In this document: piece by piece, positions 1-10,049 of the stretch
Layout: the number at the start of each line of letters is the position of its first letter
Position numbering within the stretch: position 1 is the first letter of the stretch
NCBI GenBank assembly: GCA_030374805.1
Contig: JARGSG010000074.1
Location: 124,001-188,000, forward strand
Length of the DNA: 64,000 nt
Direction of reading: 5' to 3'
Source of the DNA: Gracilaria gracilis
Lineage: Eukaryota > Rhodophyta > Florideophyceae > Gracilariales > Gracilariaceae
Translations under genes and position numbers: made by a program
The notes under the pieces: generated by a model
The model's input: only the letters and a program-made list of their open reading frames with translations
What the model was told of the DNA's origin: nothing
Databases searched by the model: none

Positions 1-81
1 CAAGATGCCTTTCGAACCTTCTTTCAGTCTCTTCAACGCATGATCAAGCTATCTCATCGATCCACAACGCCTATCAAATGA
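1..81 (+). CDS. Possible C-terminal tail of an upstream gene (partial)
   Basis: The first frame is open from base 1 to a TGA at 79-81 and gives 26 residues with no recognisable motif. It could be the end of a gene that begins before the window, or chance. The 550 bases after it, up to the COG1 start, hold only short open frames of unconvincing composition, so they are treated as intergenic and 5' flank. No clear TATA box was seen there. Confidence 0.25.
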   Translation, partial: QDAFRTFFQSLQRMIKLSHRSTTPIK

Positions 82-634
82 GGAGCAACGCAATCGACTC
101 GTTGAGCTTTGACCTCAAACAACAGCTGACCAGCGACAGGCCGCCAATGAAGTTTCCACACAACGAACAAGAACGCTCAAATCGATCACGCTTACCCTTG
201 TACGAACAAACAGAAACATTGTCAGGCCCGAGCTTCTGCAGTTTGAAGGTTCACACTGTGAACTTCACACATAAATTAGATATGCCAAAATTAAAAAAGT
301 GCAACTGTTGAAATTGTCTGCAGCTGTTGTAAACAAGTCCTCTGTCCTTGCCTTTTTGATACCCTTGGTAGATATTGTTCTTGGAACCAAAATCTTCAAC
401 CATCTTGTCGCGCCACCCCTAAACTGTCAGCTTGGCTCTGCTCCGCCTTTCATAACCTGCCACCGAAACTCATCGTCTTCGTACGGTGTCCACAACAAGT
501 TTATTTCCGGATTAACCTGAATAACGTGTATCGCTCAAGGACGAAGCGAGCACTCGAGCGCTGCTCATCACCGCACAGCGATCCACAAGTCTCCAGCCAC
601 ATTTCACTAGCGATTGCACCCACCGTCTGTCACG

Positions 635-3331
635 ATGGCAAAGCCTCAGGCCCGCGCTTCGCACGGAGTGCTCACAACGGGCTCGGTTTCATCTGAGGTA
701 ACTCATCTGTTCCGTACGAAGCGAGTGTCAGACATACGGGCATTTGAAGCCCAAATTCGAAGCGATGCTGAAGACAAGTCTAGCGCACTCCGGGACCTGC
801 TCGGTACAAGGTACAGAGATATTCTTACCGCTGCAGATGAAATGATCGCAATGCGTAACGCGAGTGTCAGGAGAGTGCGCGATGGTCTGCGAGATTTCAC
901 AGTATCTACGAACGGGCTTAAGCAACACTTCTCCAGCAAAGGAAATGAAAACCAGTCCGAGACTATAAACGATGACCTGGAGCGGCGAAGGGGCGTGCAT
1001 GCTGTCGGATCAAGACTCAAGCATATTGTGGACTCTCCAGAAGTATTGTACGCCAACATCGAATCTGGGGAGATTTACGAAGCAGCTGTGAGATATTCGC
1101 TAGCGTTTGAAAATTATAAACAGGTGACGAGTACGTCTGGATTGGAAGGAGTGGCAAATAGGTTTGCCGAACTCCAATGGAAGCAAGTGAACGGTTTTAG
1201 TGATCAGATTTTGGAAGCAGCAGAGAAGAAGCTTCAAACCTCTGGTCATACATCTCAAGAGTATGCACGCGTGTTTGTGTCTCTTATCCTTCTCTCGGAA
1301 AATCGTGACATTGTGGCCATTCTCGACGGAATGTTGGCGAGTAGAACTGGATTGATTTGGAATGAAGATCAAGGGAAACAGTATTCCGATGTTCATTTGC
1401 AAATGAAACGAATAGCTTCTCTTGTACGTGAAACTATCTCATGCGTGTCCGACATGTTTTGGGGGGAAAACGGTGTCCAAACTCTGTTGCTCGGTGTTAA
1501 CGACCAAGCCATAGAGGAAGTTTCCAGACTGAAAGATAATGGTGCCTTAAGCACCGCATGTACCGCTTGGACCCGAAATGTAAGGGGTTGGTTGGAGGAA
1601 CGCGGCAACTCAATTCTTGCGAGCGCTGAGACGTCTCGCCAGCTTGCAGATACTTTGCGTGCGATCGATGATGCCTTCGATTACGATCAATGGGAAAGTG
1701 ACTGTCAGAAAGCCTTGAAAAAGTCTCCAAGTTTTGTGTTTGACATATTTAAGCCCTTTATTAGAGACAGAGCTGGGGTTGTTGCACGAGAATGTATAGA
1801 ACGAACCGTCAACAAAGTCTTGGAAGATATCGAAGGGGCCTGGGGTGACATTGAAACCCGTGCTCATGCGGGAAAAAGAATTTGGGCGGTCATCTCAGGG
1901 AAATCGGTAGGTCCAAGCATCATCACACAGGAAACGAGTAGTAGTGGGTCTCTGAGGTCGGAAAGTATGGAGATAGCTCAAATTCTTTCGTCTAACGGAC
2001 AGGTCGCAGAAGTGCTTGGTGCCTTTGAAAAGTCTGTGAGGGAGGCAGTTGCAGATGTCCAAGTTCTAACAAAACGAATACCTGCTGTTTCTGAAGACTT
2101 TGTCCGATCAGTGAGGTCAAGTCTTCCACGAATTTTAAGCAGTCTGAAGGAGCGGCTAGGTTCTATCCCCACTGACGCATCAAGTGATCGTCTAAGGAAA
2201 GATGAGTCATCTTATCATGTTTTTGGATGTACTCTGTTTGTGGCTTGGTTATCTACCGCATTTAGAAATGCTGAAGGCGTGAGAAGAGCATACCAATTTG
2301 CTGAATATGGCAAGTCAGCAGAAGAGGATCTAGAAGCCTACAAGGATTTCCAGCAGACGGCAGAACAGCTGTGTTCAGCAGCGTACAGTGTATGGGCAAG
2401 ACTTCTTGTTCTACAGGTGGGAGAGAAGCTACTCGCTGAGCTTGTCTCCGTGAAATATCACGAAGTCAAGATGGGTTGGTCTTCGAGCATTACCTCGAAT
2501 AAGCTCAAAGAACGGCGCAATGACGAAGAGCCGCCGCAGTATCCCACCACTGCTTCGACACCATTGATAAACTTCCTTTTGCAAGTTAACACCGCCGCAA
2601 ATCGAGCTGGTGGCTTTGCGCTCCCGCGGGAGGCAATTTCTCACCTTCAAAGGGAGATTATCAAGATGTCAATTCGATCGTATAAAGCGGGATTGGGCAC
2701 TGAATCCAGAACCACGAGAAAACCGAGTACTGTAACCACCGATGGGCCTGAAGGAAAGAGAGACGCAATGATGATGCAGATGTTGTTTGACGTACAAGTT
2801 GTGCAGCATATTTTCTGCGACATGGGGAAAGGGCCTGCATCTATTTCCGATGAAGAGAATGAACTGAACAATCTAAAGTCTTCGATTTCTTCGATGGTGG
2901 ATCCGAATGCTTTAAGTAATTGCAGAGCGCCACTTCAAGAAGCTGTATTGAATTATGCTTCCCGAACCTGCGTTTTGCTCGGTCTACTTGTGCAACTCAC
3001 ACCTGGTGAAGGCCTGCAAGTCAAGGGTTCTCATTCTGCGAAGAGCGCGAAGACATCAAGCAATCTTGTTGCACTTGCCAAAACAGTCCCGCGTTTCACA
3101 TACCTTCCAGCACCTATGCCTTCATCTTACTCAATAACTGTAGGAGCCCCAGGCGGCCTCAACACAAAAGCAATGGGAATGCTGCGAAACCAGGTGAGCA
3201 GCACAGCAGCAACCACGCATAGAAAGAGGGATCCGGAGTCGTCTGTAGCAGACTACGCATCCAAGGTGACAGAAAGTGTTGGCCGATTTGGCAGAGGGTT
3301 CTTCGAATCTTTCACAAGGAAGGTTACATAA
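635..3331 (+). CDS. COG1: Conserved oligomeric Golgi complex subunit 1
   Basis: COG1 belongs to lobe A of the COG tethering complex, which captures retrograde vesicles at the Golgi. The single open frame encodes about 898 residues, close to the usual length of animal and plant COG1. Residues 15-100 look like the Vps51/COG1 N-terminal helical domain: a conserved stretch around RAFEAQIRSDAEDKSS, then RDLLGTRYRDILTAADEMIA. The rest is mostly alpha-helical with few other landmarks, as expected for this family. I place the start at the ATG at 635, which sits in a good context (CACGATGG); the frame is open to 614 but only with a TTG codon there. No introns are needed. A decayed partial copy of the gene follows at about 3635-4075. 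Confidence 0.85.
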   Translation: MAKPQARASHGVLTTGSVSSEVTHLFRTKRVSDIRAFEAQIRSDAEDKSSALRDLLGTRYRDILTAADEMIAMRNASVRRVRDGLRDFTVSTNGLKQHFSSKGNENQSETINDDLERRRGVHAVGSRLKHIVDSPEVLYANIESGEIYEAAVRYSLAFENYKQVTSTSGLEGVANRFAELQWKQVNGFSDQILEAAEKKLQTSGHTSQEYARVFVSLILLSENRDIVAILDGMLASRTGLIWNEDQGKQYSDVHLQMKRIASLVRETISCVSDMFWGENGVQTLLLGVNDQAIEEVSRLKDNGALSTACTAWTRNVRGWLEERGNSILASAETSRQLADTLRAIDDAFDYDQWESDCQKALKKSPSFVFDIFKPFIRDRAGVVARECIERTVNKVLEDIEGAWGDIETRAHAGKRIWAVISGKSVGPSIITQETSSSGSLRSESMEIAQILSSNGQVAEVLGAFEKSVREAVADVQVLTKRIPAVSEDFVRSVRSSLPRILSSLKERLGSIPTDASSDRLRKDESSYHVFGCTLFVAWLSTAFRNAEGVRRAYQFAEYGKSAEEDLEAYKDFQQTAEQLCSAAYSVWARLLVLQVGEKLLAELVSVKYHEVKMGWSSSITSNKLKERRNDEEPPQYPTTASTPLINFLLQVNTAANRAGGFALPREAISHLQREIIKMSIRSYKAGLGTESRTTRKPSTVTTDGPEGKRDAMMMQMLFDVQVVQHIFCDMGKGPASISDEENELNNLKSSISSMVDPNALSNCRAPLQEAVLNYASRTCVLLGLLVQLTPGEGLQVKGSHSAKSAKTSSNLVALAKTVPRFTYLPAPMPSSYSITVGAPGGLNTKAMGMLRNQVSSTAATTHRKRDPESSVADYASKVTESVGRFGRGFFESFTRKVT

Positions 3332-3634
3332 TTGTAAATTCATCAATGTATCTTCATAGTTTAGTTCAGCTTTTTCTATACTAGCTGGGTTCATCAGAGC
3401 AGAATGATGACAAAGCATATATGGATTCACAAGCCCAGCAAGACAGACATAGATGAAGAAATCTATCTGGTCACCAGTGCCGCGTACTGCAATCCCTGGT
3501 AGAGGAGTCTTAAGATCCATTGGCATGCGAACGCCCAAATGGTCGCATGAGCTGCGTCCATCATTGCTACGAATGAGATGTGGGTCTCGTGTGATTCAGC
3601 TTTGATGATGCCTAATAACCAAAACGTCGCATCA
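3332..3634 (+). other. COG1 3' flank
   Basis: This AT-rich stretch follows the COG1 stop. It contains the presumed 3' UTR; part of it, the TAGTTTAGTT region near 3357, is echoed downstream after the decayed COG1 copy. No other gene is seen in it. Confidence 0.4.
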
Positions 3635-4085
3635 GTCTGCATTTAGAACTGTTGAACGCGTGAGAAGATCGTACCATCGGTACTATTTTTCTGAGTATCG
3701 GAAGTCAACAGCAGGATAGTTACAAAGGTGTCCAGCGTCCGGCAACCTTGTTGCACAAGCCCAAATTGTCCTGCGTTTCACTTATCTTCCACAACCTATG
3801 CCATCATCTTACTCCGTAACTGTACGAGCCCAAGGTGCCCTCACACGAAAACGATGGGAATACTGCAAAATCAAGGTGGCAGCAGAGCAATAAAGGGATC
3901 CGCGGTCGTCTGTTGTATCTAGACCATGCATCGAAGGTGACAGAGAATCTTGGCCGATTTAGCAGAGGCTTCTTCGAACCTTCATAAAAGGGATACATAA
4001 TCGTAAACTGGTCAAAATGGTTTGACCTCTTAATAGTTTTAGTTGAGTTTTCCTTAAGTAAGCTGTGCTCATCTAAGAAGCAGAG
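3635..4085 (+). pseudogene. COG1: Degraded, internally deleted tandem copy of the COG1 3' end
   Basis: Two blocks repeat the preceding gene at reduced identity. About 3640-3725 matches COG1 coding sequence near 2258-2345 (shared GCATTTAGAA, GCGTGAGAAGA and AAGTCA..CAG). About 3735-4070 matches 3057-3390, including ACCTATGCC, TCATCTTACTC, GGATCCG.GTCGTCTG, GTGACAGA and the 3' UTR TAGTTTTAGTT. The roughly 700 bases between the two blocks are missing from the copy, and the reading frame is lost at several places. This is therefore a tandem partial duplication that was later deleted and mutated. Its order matches the parent, and it carries no intron evidence either way. It is not expected to make protein. 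Confidence 0.75.
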
Positions 4086-4254
4086 AACGAAGTAGAGTTA
4101 GCAGAATTGCGTCCTAACACTTCAGTTGCACTACAGGTCATGTTAATTGCTTCCAATCTTGGTGCATCAAGGCTTTGATGGCCAGAGACCGCCAACCACA
4201 TTCGACATTTGTTATGCCTGATGAAATGTAGACTCTCTAGTTTTGAAATGGACT

Positions 4255-5295
4255 TCAATCCCTTATCATGGCACTTTCCACATCGACTAATTCCTCTGAG
4301 CCTTTGTTATTTCTCTTCGGAAGCTTTGCAGGACATTGCATCCCTGCTCGCTGACTCTGCGCCCCTGCGTGAGGCCCACAATCTTCGCCTATCTCCTTCA
4401 ATTGAGACTCTGATTTAAGTGAAGGGTCGGAGAATCCTAGGGAGTTTCCATTCCTGCTCCTGTTTGCCCTCCTGCCGTTAACATGAGAGGAACCTGAGCT
4501 TTCTTGGTCACGGGCACTCATTCTCTCCATGTCCGCCTCATCTCTATCACTCCCTGCAGGTGAACTATTCCCCTCTGTCTCGTCTACTTGTTCTTCACGC
4601 TCTGCTCTTTCATCAATAGTTCCCGCAATAACTTCCCGCACATTATGAATCTGTTTTCGACTCAACTTGATGCCCATTGTCTTCGACAGAAGCTCCCAAA
4701 TATTCGCAGCTACTTCATCCTCTTCCAGATCCATAGTTCCAGCGTCATTTGCTTTGCTTCCTGCGACACTTCCTTCTGTCATGGTTCCAGGGGACGTTTG
4801 ACTCCCTGTGTCAGAAAGTTTAAGAGACTGGCCTTCTAATATGAGACCTTTACGGGCAGGTAACGGATCCTCTTCATCTACATCCTCACCGTCACGAACC
4901 TGTTCTCTTTCTTCCTTTTCGACCTCTCGTCCTCTTCTCAAAAGTCTTTTGAGATGAGCCTTAGTCTTGATTCGAAAGCACAATCCTTCTTTGCATTCCA
5001 GACCAACCCCACAAACGTACAGTGGCGGTTTGCACTCTTCGCCAAGTGTTCTCACATGGACTTTGAATTCTGGTTTACCATCATCGTCTTCACGTTCCAA
5101 ATTCGCCGTAAGCGCAGAATCAACATCAACGGCTCCTGCACTCGGGCAATCAAGATTGAAATGCTCACAACAAAAACTCTGTTTGTCCGGTGACAGTGGT
5201 TTTCCCTTCCCGCAACCCATCATCCTGGCTATGGGCGCCCCTAACGCACATTTATAGACCAACACAATAAATAAGATGCCGGTGAAGCGAGTCAT
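4255..5295 (-). CDS. Secreted cysteine-rich protein of unknown function
   Basis: The 346-residue protein starts at an ATG (5293-5295) and begins with a short basic N-terminus and a hydrophobic core ending in KCALGAP, a plausible signal peptide with cleavage near residue 20. Residues 25-110 hold about ten cysteines, including a CC pair and a CGVGLECKEGLCF-type pattern that resembles small disulfide-knotted extracellular domains. After that come a dibasic RLLRRGR stretch, long acidic low-complexity segments and serine-rich tracts. No enzyme motif was recognised. A likely role is extracellular or cell wall; whether it is cut at the dibasic site is inference. It is transcribed towards the COG1 relic and has a TATA-like box just upstream. 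Confidence 0.65.
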   Translation of the reverse strand: MTRFTGILFIVLVYKCALGAPIARMMGCGKGKPLSPDKQSFCCEHFNLDCPSAGAVDVDSALTANLEREDDDGKPEFKVHVRTLGEECKPPLYVCGVGLECKEGLCFRIKTKAHLKRLLRRGREVEKEEREQVRDGEDVDEEDPLPARKGLILEGQSLKLSDTGSQTSPGTMTEGSVAGSKANDAGTMDLEEDEVAANIWELLSKTMGIKLSRKQIHNVREVIAGTIDERAEREEQVDETEGNSSPAGSDRDEADMERMSARDQESSGSSHVNGRRANRSRNGNSLGFSDPSLKSESQLKEIGEDCGPHAGAQSQRAGMQCPAKLPKRNNKGSEELVDVESAMIRD

Positions 5296-5333
5296 GTTCG
5301 ATTACAAACGAGCTTCGAAACCACTGTGGAAAA

Positions 5334-5341
5334 CTATATAG
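5334..5341 (-). promoter_or_regulatory. TATA-like box for the secreted cysteine-rich gene
   Basis: The palindromic CTATATAG lies 39-46 bases upstream of the ATG at 5295, at a spacing that would give a very short 5' UTR. Position and sequence are seen; promoter function is inferred. Confidence 0.45.
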
Positions 5342-5883
5342 ACGCTTCAAGTCTGTTCTTGTCTTCTCAAACTCGCACCTATCTTCTTGGTCGAGACCCA
5401 CCACCTATCCATGTACAGACCACGATGGCTATATTACATTCAACTCTTGCATCCAGACTAGGTCGTCTAGGAAGTACACAAATTCGCGCGTGTCAAATAC
5501 TCAATTCAGGATAGCGTACACATTCCACAAGTCTGACAGCAGTACTTCGCATGAGCTAAACATGAAGCTCCATGAGCTCACGTCGCTTTCGTCGAGTCCC
5601 CGGACGGTGAGCTGGGGCCCCCAAGGGTTTCCGGTTTCAGAGTTAAATTCTACCCCATTCAGTCAGCGCAACTCATGACAACATGATAATCCTTGGAAAT
5701 TGAAATGGAAACAAGAGCATCTCATGCGGTCAGCATCTGGATGCAACGTCACGTTGAGCAACTGAGGAAGCGCACCGAATGGAGTGATGCAATGCCCCTC
5801 TTTCAGAAACCATGCCAACAGCACTCACAGTGTATGTACAACGGTACCAACACTACCTCTCTAGACGCCCATTGACCAACTCT
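5342..5883. other. Intergenic stretch between two minus-strand genes
   Basis: About 540 bases lie between the 5' side of the secreted protein gene and the stop of the methyltransferase gene. Several short open frames on the plus strand look like chance. I see no repeat, RNA gene or conserved motif. Confidence 0.4.
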
Positions 5884-7107
5884 TCAATCACGGTTTGCGG
5901 TTTTAGCATGGTCCACCAATAAGTAAGACACATTTTCAAAGTCGTACAGGATTGGGTTGTATCCATCTTGGCACGTACTCTTGTCTATCTCTTGCCTGGT
6001 AGCGTACTCCTCAAAGAAATCTCGCTGTTTCATGACAACCCCTGAGAAGTCTTCTTCTTTTCTGAAGAAAGATGCGAGACCGCGTGCGAGCGCTTGGAAA
6101 TCAGTAGGAAACATTATATCAACGTTTCCAAATGGGGCGGAATGAACATCATCGTACACAACCGCAGCCCCTCCGCGTACACTCTGCACGACTGGGGCGT
6201 TAAGCCCTGGCATAGCTCCTGGAAAACTGTCAAAGTCGGCTAGTGTCAAGTGAGCGCGAGGTAGCGCTGCTACGAGGGTCTTTAACAACAAGAACGAGGC
6301 CGTCGGAACCCATATGTTGCGGCTTCCACCGCCGATTGCAATTTCAAATCGCTCTTGCATTGCAGTTCTCCAAGTTTGCGCCGGGGTGTTTTCCAGTATC
6401 CCGTATGTCTCAATGGTGGACAAGATCTCTTGGTCAGTACATTCGGACCACTGCATATGCCGATGTCCGTTTTCGATGGAAACTACTTCAGCTTGCTCGA
6501 GCATTTCTCCGTCACGCACAAGATCGTGTGGCATATTGTCCAGCACTTCAGTGGCGATTACGTGACAATGACCTTCAATCTGCAAAGACTCAGAACCGAA
6601 CCAGTTCAAGGCATTTGTATTGACAACTTTAGCCCTTCCCCCGCTGATCCACTTCTGCAAAGCGCTTTCCTGAGCCTTGGCCAATACGTTTGATATTTCG
6701 ACGGTAACATAGTTCACCCTTTGGATCAGGTCCGGAGTGCGTTCCCAAAACTGCAGGATATCCTTGGCGAGGGTCCCTCGACCTGCACCGATCTCGATAA
6801 TGTTGATGGGCCCATCTTCTGGAGCAGATCGCTCCAAACGATTTGCGATCGCACGAGAAAGATATGGAGAAAATAGCTCAACGGGTGTCATCCATCCCTG
6901 AATGTTCTTCATCAAGGATGCCAAGGCATCTTGGTAGGCTGATTTCGACGAAACCCTGTTGAACTGAAACTGGCTCGCATGTCGAAGAATTGGCGGTGTT
7001 TCATTGGAAAAATACCCAGTCCTCGAATTGTATAAGCTATCGTGGATATAATCTCGAAGTAGAACAGCATGTGCAGCACCTGGACGGTTGGAGAAAGCAC
7101 GTCTCAT
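5884..7107 (-). CDS. NDUFAF7/MidA-type (DUF185) SAM-dependent methyltransferase
   Basis: The intron-free 407-residue protein belongs to the COG1565/DUF185 methyltransferases. Family members include the mitochondrial arginine methyltransferase NDUFAF7, needed for respiratory complex I assembly, and related plant proteins. Visible motifs are GYFS after an N-terminal helix (residues 31-34), TPVELFSPY (74-82), the SAM-binding glycine loop EIGAGRGTL (105-113), the acidic strand end TVEIS (135-139) and the family hallmark EVLDNMPHDL (187-196). The N-terminus is basic and serine/asparagine rich (MRRAFSNRPG), compatible with a short mitochondrial presequence, but that is not proven. The wording of the core is closer to the plant DUF185 branch than to animal NDUFAF7, so the exact substrate is uncertain. 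The start ATG at 7105-7107 is supported because the conserved helix begins about 15 residues later. Confidence 0.8.
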   Translation of the reverse strand: MRRAFSNRPGAAHAVLLRDYIHDSLYNSRTGYFSNETPPILRHASQFQFNRVSSKSAYQDALASLMKNIQGWMTPVELFSPYLSRAIANRLERSAPEDGPINIIEIGAGRGTLAKDILQFWERTPDLIQRVNYVTVEISNVLAKAQESALQKWISGGRAKVVNTNALNWFGSESLQIEGHCHVIATEVLDNMPHDLVRDGEMLEQAEVVSIENGHRHMQWSECTDQEILSTIETYGILENTPAQTWRTAMQERFEIAIGGGSRNIWVPTASFLLLKTLVAALPRAHLTLADFDSFPGAMPGLNAPVVQSVRGGAAVVYDDVHSAPFGNVDIMFPTDFQALARGLASFFRKEEDFSGVVMKQRDFFEEYATRQEIDKSTCQDGYNPILYDFENVSYLLVDHAKTANRD

Positions 7108-7982
7108 ATGAAATCCGCAACTACTTTACCACCGAAATTGAGAAAAGAGCAGCCACAGCCCTGTCTGTGAATTACTGTAGATGGGTAAAACGCTATCAAC
7201 TGGAAGCTACCTTGGCAAAACCATTGTCAAACTTTGTGATCAAATTGCATTTCGAAATAGTTCCACGACCACCTAAGCTGAAGTTCGACTGCGAACAACT
7301 GAGAAGTCATAACGTTCCGGGGATTGAACCCCTCACTGACGACCTGCAATTGTTGATGGGCAAGCTTTGGTAATAGAGATCGAAGTTACAACATTAAATG
7401 TCTGCTTCCACAACTGGATTTGTACGCACACTCGGGATGTTCCCTACGCGTAATTCGAAAAAGTTTTGTTATCGTCATAGGAATGAGCACCTTCTAATTC
7501 AAATGACAACACAACAAGCCTGCTTCTGATGTGCTCTTCGAATAGTTCCGATCCGTATGTAAGGTATCTCAAATCCATCTGAACATTTTCTACCGCGATA
7601 GCTGTCTGGGCGCCAAACCGTTTAGACAATGTGAGACAACTGGGGTACAAAAGCGTCTGGCCGGACCGCTGATGAACGTGGACAATGATTCTTGTAGTGA
7701 GCTCCCACATGCGAGGCGGAAGCGAGTTTGAATGACTATGCGCTTGTAGTGAGCTCCCACAGACAATGAGTTCAAGCATACGAGTCGTATTATCGTCATG
7801 ATGCGAGAAGTATGCCCCAAACGTATGGTCTAGACTCCGAGGAGTATGCTACTAGCTCTGGGGGCGTTCGAGAGTCTTGAGAGGGAGAAGGACGGGCAAA
7901 CTGTTGTGCCACGACATGGTTCCGATGGCCGTCAACCACATATTCTAGCTTTCGGACCTATAAATGGCGCTCGGTCAGGAAA
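7108..7982. other. Intergenic, no recognised gene
   Basis: The stretch lies upstream of the methyltransferase. It holds short open frames on both strands (for example a 111-codon frame on the minus strand, 7444-7779) with no family resemblance, and a repeated 19-mer noted separately. Confidence 0.35.
7691..7761. repeat. 19-bp direct repeat pair
   Basis: CTTGTAGTGAGCTCCCACA occurs at 7691-7709 and again at 7743-7761, in the same orientation with 33 bases between. It is a local duplication of unknown meaning; the second copy is immediately followed by GACAATGA, which also precedes the first at 7681. Confidence 0.7.
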
Positions 7983-8930
7983 GTTGAACGCGGCACTCAA
8001 ATTGATGCGGATTATGCTGACGAGTTGTTTTCACTTGATACAAACCCCAGCTCTCATCCCGGAAGAGAGGAGGAAGATGTGCAATATGCGGTGCAAATCA
8101 TCCTTCGTGATGAGGTGAAGGAAACTGTGCGACAAGATGTAGAAAAATGTGTAACACGGGTTCTGAAAGAGGTTATTGAACAGAAAGTGGAAGAAGTTGT
8201 TCACCAGAAAGTGAACAAAATGGCTAAGCAGGAGATGGTTCGTAACCTCCTAAACTTAACTAAAACTACGAAGCGCGACACGGTGCTAGACACCTGTTTG
8301 GCAAAATATTGCTCAGTCCTTTAATCCCGTATGCGGTAAACACGTATGTCTGAAAGACGAACTGGACGAGGAGACTCCAATATCTGGGCATGAAGGAGTG
8401 GAAGAAGCCGTTCAGGGTGTGATGGAAGACATGATTCAGCTTGCCGTCGAGGAAGTTGTGCAAGTTACAATGGACAAAGCAGTACAGCAAACGATGGAAG
8501 AAGAAATTCAACGAGCTGTGAACGGCTTGGTGCAGATGGTGGTGAACCCAAATGATATACAACAGGCCGCGAATGAAACCCAATCTTGAAACTTGGTGAA
8601 TGGAGGAACGTGGCCTCCATCAGTGTCAATATGGGGTTCACTGCAAAAGGTACTCTACGTCGTGACCAGAGGAATGAACGTAGTGGTCGTGTCCCACGGT
8701 CCAACGGGAAGCGAGGCCGCAAAGGGCGCAGAGGCCGGAAGAATGCCAAGGAAGATGAATCTGAAGGGATGCCGCGAAGCTCCGAACCTCAGGGGAGCCG
8801 AAACAGAAACTCGGCACAATATGGGAAGTTATGAACCAGCCGGAGCTGCGACAGATGGCGAAGTTGCTAAGGCTCCAGAAAGCAAAGCTGAATTCTTGCC
8901 GAAGCCTCGAGGCAGAGAGAACCGGCACTA
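7983..8930 (+). pseudogene. Decayed coding-like stretch with amphipathic valine/glutamate/glutamine repeats
   Basis: Two successive frames, about 7983-8324 and 8398-8589, encode strikingly similar seven-to-twelve-residue modules of the pattern V-x-x-x-V/M-x-x-x-V-x-E-x-V (for example EVIEQKVEEVVHQKVNK and VEEVVQVTMDKAVQQTME). They would form long amphipathic helices or coiled coil. A third frame from 8586 is rich in basic residues and glycine (GRKGRRGRK). The three pieces lie in order on one strand but in different frames, which fits a decayed gene, or a multi-exon gene whose splice sites I could not assign. No family was recognised. Confidence 0.35.
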
Positions 8931-10049
8931 CTGAAACAACGGAGACAGTGAAATCGGAGATCGTGACTGTGCGACATCTTCAAGCATTGCACGTGAATCT
9001 AATGTGGAAGAAACGCCGTCGCTGTTGCCGCTGCCACAATGGCGCAGGTGCTCCTTGGAAACTCCCACACCAGTGACGCTGCCGCTGCCACTATGGCGCG
9101 CGAGTGTGGCGCGTAAGCACTGGATCAATATATAGATAGGCTCCGCTGCCAACCGATCTGGAGACCATTTCTCCACAAACCTTGCGCTTTTTGCCAGTAA
9201 GCCCTGCGCGCAAGCGCTTCGCCAATGTCGGCGACGTTGTACTGCTCTTTGCTGTTGTATTTTCCTGGTGATAAACCGTATGCTCGGGAGTAACTTGTCA
9301 AAGTCATTTTATGCATGCGGAAAAGAGATCAGAGGGCAGCGAGATGATGCGTGTGAACGTGGGCAGTGACAGTTTTGAGAGGACCGAGTATCTATCATAT
9401 GCAGTCATTCATTTGTGACTGCAATTCATTGATAGGACGTCTTCTAGAACAATCTTGTCAAATTGCGACACGGCTCAAAGGACAAAGCGCCACAAGGTGG
9501 ATCTGAATCTGAGAATCATTTATGTGTAACGTTAACATTACCAATGGTACCGGCTTCGGGTATTCGCTGATATCATATGCGCCAGAATGTATTGCCCTTG
9601 ATAATCTCAGACATTGTCAAGGATGATGTCAATGGCGTGACAGAGAGAAAGAGGGGAATGGCTGCATCATGCACGATGGTGATGCGTAGCGAGCTTTCGA
9701 AATCGCGGCAGTGAAGCGTCGAGAAAGGTAAAGCATGGAACCGCCGCCAGAATGCATCATCCAATGAATGCTGTGCGTGAGTCAAAAAAATCAGCACTCG
9801 TCTGGTCGTTGGCGGCGGTTTCAACCAACCGAAAGCGCAAACGTGCTACTGGGTGGCGCTCACTCTCACACACGCCCTCTGCGAAACGCAATGGACTACC
9901 TCTCCACGCTGTGACCTCGATGCCTCATCGTCAGCCACGATCCCGTTTTTCTCTCGCGGGCACAACTACGACATGCTTTGATTGCGCGCCAGTTTGCTGC
10001 GCCACGGCTTTCTTCAACGCAAGGTTTTGCGCACTCACGACTGCTCGGC
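8931..10049. other. Intergenic region upstream of the MFS gene
   Basis: About 1.1 kb contains only short open frames. The frame of the MFS gene is open back to 9978 but has no ATG before 10050, so the upstream part is treated as 5' flank. Nothing else is recognised. Confidence 0.4.

Noticed and set aside
78-520. Two short plus-strand frames before COG1
   Set aside because: No motifs, poor composition, overlapping each other in different frames.
7300-7380. tRNA-like T-arm on the minus strand (GGGGTTCAATCCCC)
   Set aside because: The arm pairs well, but no matching acceptor stem, anticodon arm or D arm lies at the right distance.
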